Below, in pieces: positions 61,266 through 64,000 of a stretch of 64,000 nucleotides of DNA. The position numbers and the translations under genes were made by a program. Numbering within the stretch: position 1 is the stretch's first letter; each line of letters opens with the position of its first letter. The DNA comes from Trochalopteron elliotii (Eukaryota > Chordata > Aves > Passeriformes > Leiothrichidae), in the NCBI GenBank assembly GCA_024734555.1, contig JANPWX010000081.1, positions 3,124,825 through 3,188,824 of the forward strand, in the 5' to 3' direction. Under the pieces are notes generated by a model. That model was not told the DNA's origin, did no database searches, and saw nothing but the letters and a program-made list of their open reading frames with translations.

Positions 61266-63679
61266 CTTTCCTTTAAAAATCCTTCCTTCTTTCAAGGGTA
61301 AAAATACTACAAGCTTAGTCTTATGTAACACTTGGCCACTTGGAATTTCAAGTCTGCCAGAAATGAAAAATATTTCAAGACCTCAAGATTTGAACTTGAT
61401 CTCAGTTCTAAAAGTAAGAAATTGGCCCAGGTTCAGAATAGATGTAATACAGACCCTTATCGAGCCGGAACTAGTTTGCTCAGCACTAAAATGAATTAAT
61501 ATGACAGCTTTAGTTTTACTATCATATTTGTCTGAAAAGCACTCTATAAGTTTGCCTGGAATTCTGCCAGAGATGGTACAGAATTTCTGAATGACAGAAG
61601 GTGTTTCTTCATAATAAGAACTTTTTCAGAGCATAAATATAAATAGATACCTACATCTTCAACGTAATAAACTCACTAACTTAGTGCTTACTAGAGCAGC
61701 TGGATTTTATGATCGAAAGCAAATTATTTTCTTTCACTCAATTTATCTCAGCATGATTAAAAACCGTGAATAGTTACAAGCTATGACAGAGAATTATTTC
61801 CCTGGAAAATACCTGGGCTTCAAGTTTGAACACTTCTCCATATAAATAGCTATGTATATTAAAAATTCCACTCAACCTTGATGGAGTATTTCTGAGACCC
61901 GTTCTCAGGATGTGGGACACCAGCACCGCAGCAATTACTAATAGGAAAAGGCAATATACTACTCAGTCCTACTGGAACTAACTAAAGGGATAAATAAGGG
62001 CAGGAGCAGCACCTTAGACAGGAACATGAGCCAAATTAAGTCTCCCACGATAACTCAATGGAACTTCATTCCTACTGTTCCACTGCAATTAATTCTCTTG
62101 TGCTTAGGAATTAGCCAGAAATTACAGTGAAACAAATACAAATTCAGTTTTCTCTTTAAGAGTTCAGTGTGGGTCCTGTTGTAATATTGCTGCAAACTTT
62201 TTTTTCAAATGTTTATTGTTAGCCCATTCATTCTAAATATCACATGTAAAGTATCTGCCCTAAACTGATATTTATTTTAAATTTAATTTAAATATTTTGC
62301 TTTAGGTTAGCCTTTCTATTGCTTCCCCCCAGCACACTATAGCATCTTCCTCAGATAATTTATAAAGTACTTGATTGAAGGCTGGGAGAAAAACTAACAG
62401 AGCACGAGAGTCAAAAGTTTTTATGTTTTGGGTTCACTTCTAAAGACTGTAAAGCTTTGGAAATGTTTACTCAGAGAAGGCAGCAAAACTGGGTTGCAAG
62501 CCCTTTATCATCGACTGAATATTGCCCATTTATGTAAAAGAAAATAAGCCTCCATTACCTTTTTGAGATATATTAATTGTTTCAGACATACGAATTTCTT
62601 GTTATGCCCTAGACAGATCTGAAAGTCAATTTTTGATACTTCACAAAACCTGCTATTTAGTTACAGTTTGGGTTGTTTGGGTTTTTTCATTTAAATGAAC
62701 TGAATTCTCAAAATAGTTCCTTGGCAAAATATTCTTTCACTTTAGCTACAGCTTCAGAAATTATGGTTGTTTTATTCTGGGAAGGCTTAAGTGAGCATTC
62801 CAGGAATAAGAAAATTAGGTACACATATTGGAAGCTTGTTCATTTTTACTGCATTTACAAGTCTTTTCCCCTTTTCTTTGCAAGTACAATAATCTGGCAT
62901 AACAGTCTCATCAGATATTTATTCAAAGCACACTACATTAGCTCAGTTTTCACAGATGTCTAAAGTTTCAATCTCACTTTCTAAAAATGTGTAGAAGATT
63001 CAGTAAACTGCCTTTGTTCTGAATTTCAGTACCTCTGCTGTGAGTGCCACTGGGAGGAAAGGTGGTGACATCACTGCTGCAGCCCTCAGCTTTCATCCTC
63101 CCCTTCCCAGTTTCCCCTTCACCTTAACCCAGCCCTGATTACCTAGTGAGAAACTGCATGTGTTTATACAGGGGGAATGATGCTGTTGTCTCAGGCAGAT
63201 TTAAATGCAGGTCAGGTAACACCTACTCACTCACATGGCTCCTTCTAGGGCTCGAGGCTGCTCTGCTGCCTCACAGCACAGACAGCATCTTCACCTGTTC
63301 TTTAAAAATAATTCTTAAAACGATATTGCACTTCTTTGTGTTCCTTTACACCAATGCAAATTTGCAGGGAAGTAAAAGCTCAGTACTCCTTGGAATGGAT
63401 GAGAAGGACAGTGGCTCAGGCTGGAAGGGAGCTCTTTAAAGCAGCATCAGCTACAGTAAATTGCACAAGGCCAAGGGATGGGATCCCACAACCTCTCTGG
63501 GCCTCTGCCCGTGTTTGGGTACCTTCACAGTGAAAAGCATTTTCCTTACCCCAGATCCAGATCTCCTGTACTGTAGTTCATGTCTGGTGCCTCTCCTCCT
63601 TTTGCCATATAACTCCTGAGAGGAGTTTGGCTCAGCCTGTTCCACAACTCCCCATGAGGCACAGCAACAAACGTCCCCA
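61266..63679. other. AT-rich unique non-coding sequence
   Basis: No gene is supported; frames are 97 codons or shorter. Around 63,040-63,300 composition becomes mixed, and some decayed repeat sequence related to the CR1 piece at the right edge may start before 63,680. Confidence 0.6.
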
Positions 63680-64000
63680 ATCCCTCTCAGCAATTTCTCA
63701 GCCATCTTTTAATCCAGCTCGTATTTCACCAATCTCTCTGGATGGAAACTATGGAAGAGAAGGTCAGAGGCCTTGCTGAAGTCAGGTAGGCAACATCACC
63801 TGCTCTCTCCTTTCCCACACAGCCAGCCAACCCATGGGAAAAGGCCACCCAGAAGGTCAGGCTCATCATGGTAACTCCATGCTGACTATTACAAATCACC
63901 TACTTGATCGTTGTGATTGGAAATGGTTTCCAGCAGGATCTGCTGCATAACTCTCCCTAGATCCTCTTCCCTGTCTTTCTTGAGGCTGGGACCAATGTTT
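63680..64000 (-). mobile_element. CR1 LINE fragment, reverse-transcriptase region, cut by window edge
   Basis: On the plus strand this is CR1 coding sequence in reverse: GGTCAGAGGCCTTGCTGAAG and GTCAGGTAGGCAACATCACC at 63,762-63,801, CATGCTGACTATTACAAATC near 63,878, GGAAATGGTTTCCAGCAGGA at 63,920-63,939 and CTTGAGGCTGGGACCA at the end. It corresponds to the region around the 'sand-moving' finger-palm part of the reverse transcriptase, that is, the same part seen in sense orientation near 16,170-16,330. It is decayed, with no usable frame, and continues beyond the window. Confidence 0.75.

Noticed and set aside
1..64000. tRNA genes, rRNA, CRISPR arrays, bacterial-type operons or defence systems
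   Set aside because: I saw none. Sequence texture and repeats are those of a vertebrate (bird) nuclear genome.

Overview
The window looks like a non-coding stretch of a bird genome, probably a songbird or close relative. The base composition is mostly AT-rich. The recognisable interspersed repeats are CR1 LINE pieces on both strands, nearly all cut at the 5' side, plus one piece resembling an avian endogenous-retrovirus LTR. I saw no mammalian Alu/B1-type SINEs and no bacterial gene organisation. The species call is inference from repeat content.

I found no protein-coding gene I can defend. The open frames are short and overlap on several frames and strands. The longest ones lie in repeats (53,748-54,356; 16,336-16,782 minus; 59,727-60,173), in A/C tracts (14,170-14,637) or in CpG-rich patches where stops are rare (47,177-47,689 minus). 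None resembles a known protein. I saw no tRNA, rRNA or CRISPR array. The window is best read as intergenic or deep intronic sequence.

Layout: 1-9.5 kb is AT-rich unique sequence with two strong hairpins and a G-rich knot. CR1 pieces lie at 9.56-9.92 kb (minus) and 15.98-17.23 kb (plus, with reverse-transcriptase-derived sequence). 17.2-36 kb is mostly unique, with a GT microsatellite (22.5 kb), a CpG-rich patch (25.7 kb), a 35-base A run (26.36 kb) and homeodomain-motif-rich sequence (32.6-33.0 kb). 36.1-38.1 kb is a cluster of old L3-like CR1 pieces in which one part of the element appears twice. 40-47 kb holds sequence that reads like possible conserved non-coding elements, a CR1 3' end (44.4 kb) and a second CpG-rich patch (47.2 kb). 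Further CR1 pieces lie at 51.1 kb (minus), 54.0 kb (plus, running into an A/C tract), 57.4 kb (plus) and the right edge (63.7-64.0 kb, minus). An LTR-like repeat with internal tandem units is at 59.6-60.3 kb, and a nearly G-free tract at 61.0-61.3 kb.

No genes work together here, and I saw no undescribed biological system. The items most worth checking are the composite CR1 cluster, the three same-strand A/C tracts (one with C runs that could form a G-quadruplex on the other strand), the two CpG-rich patches and the candidate conserved non-coding blocks. All repeat family names come from recalled sequence similarity, not a database search.
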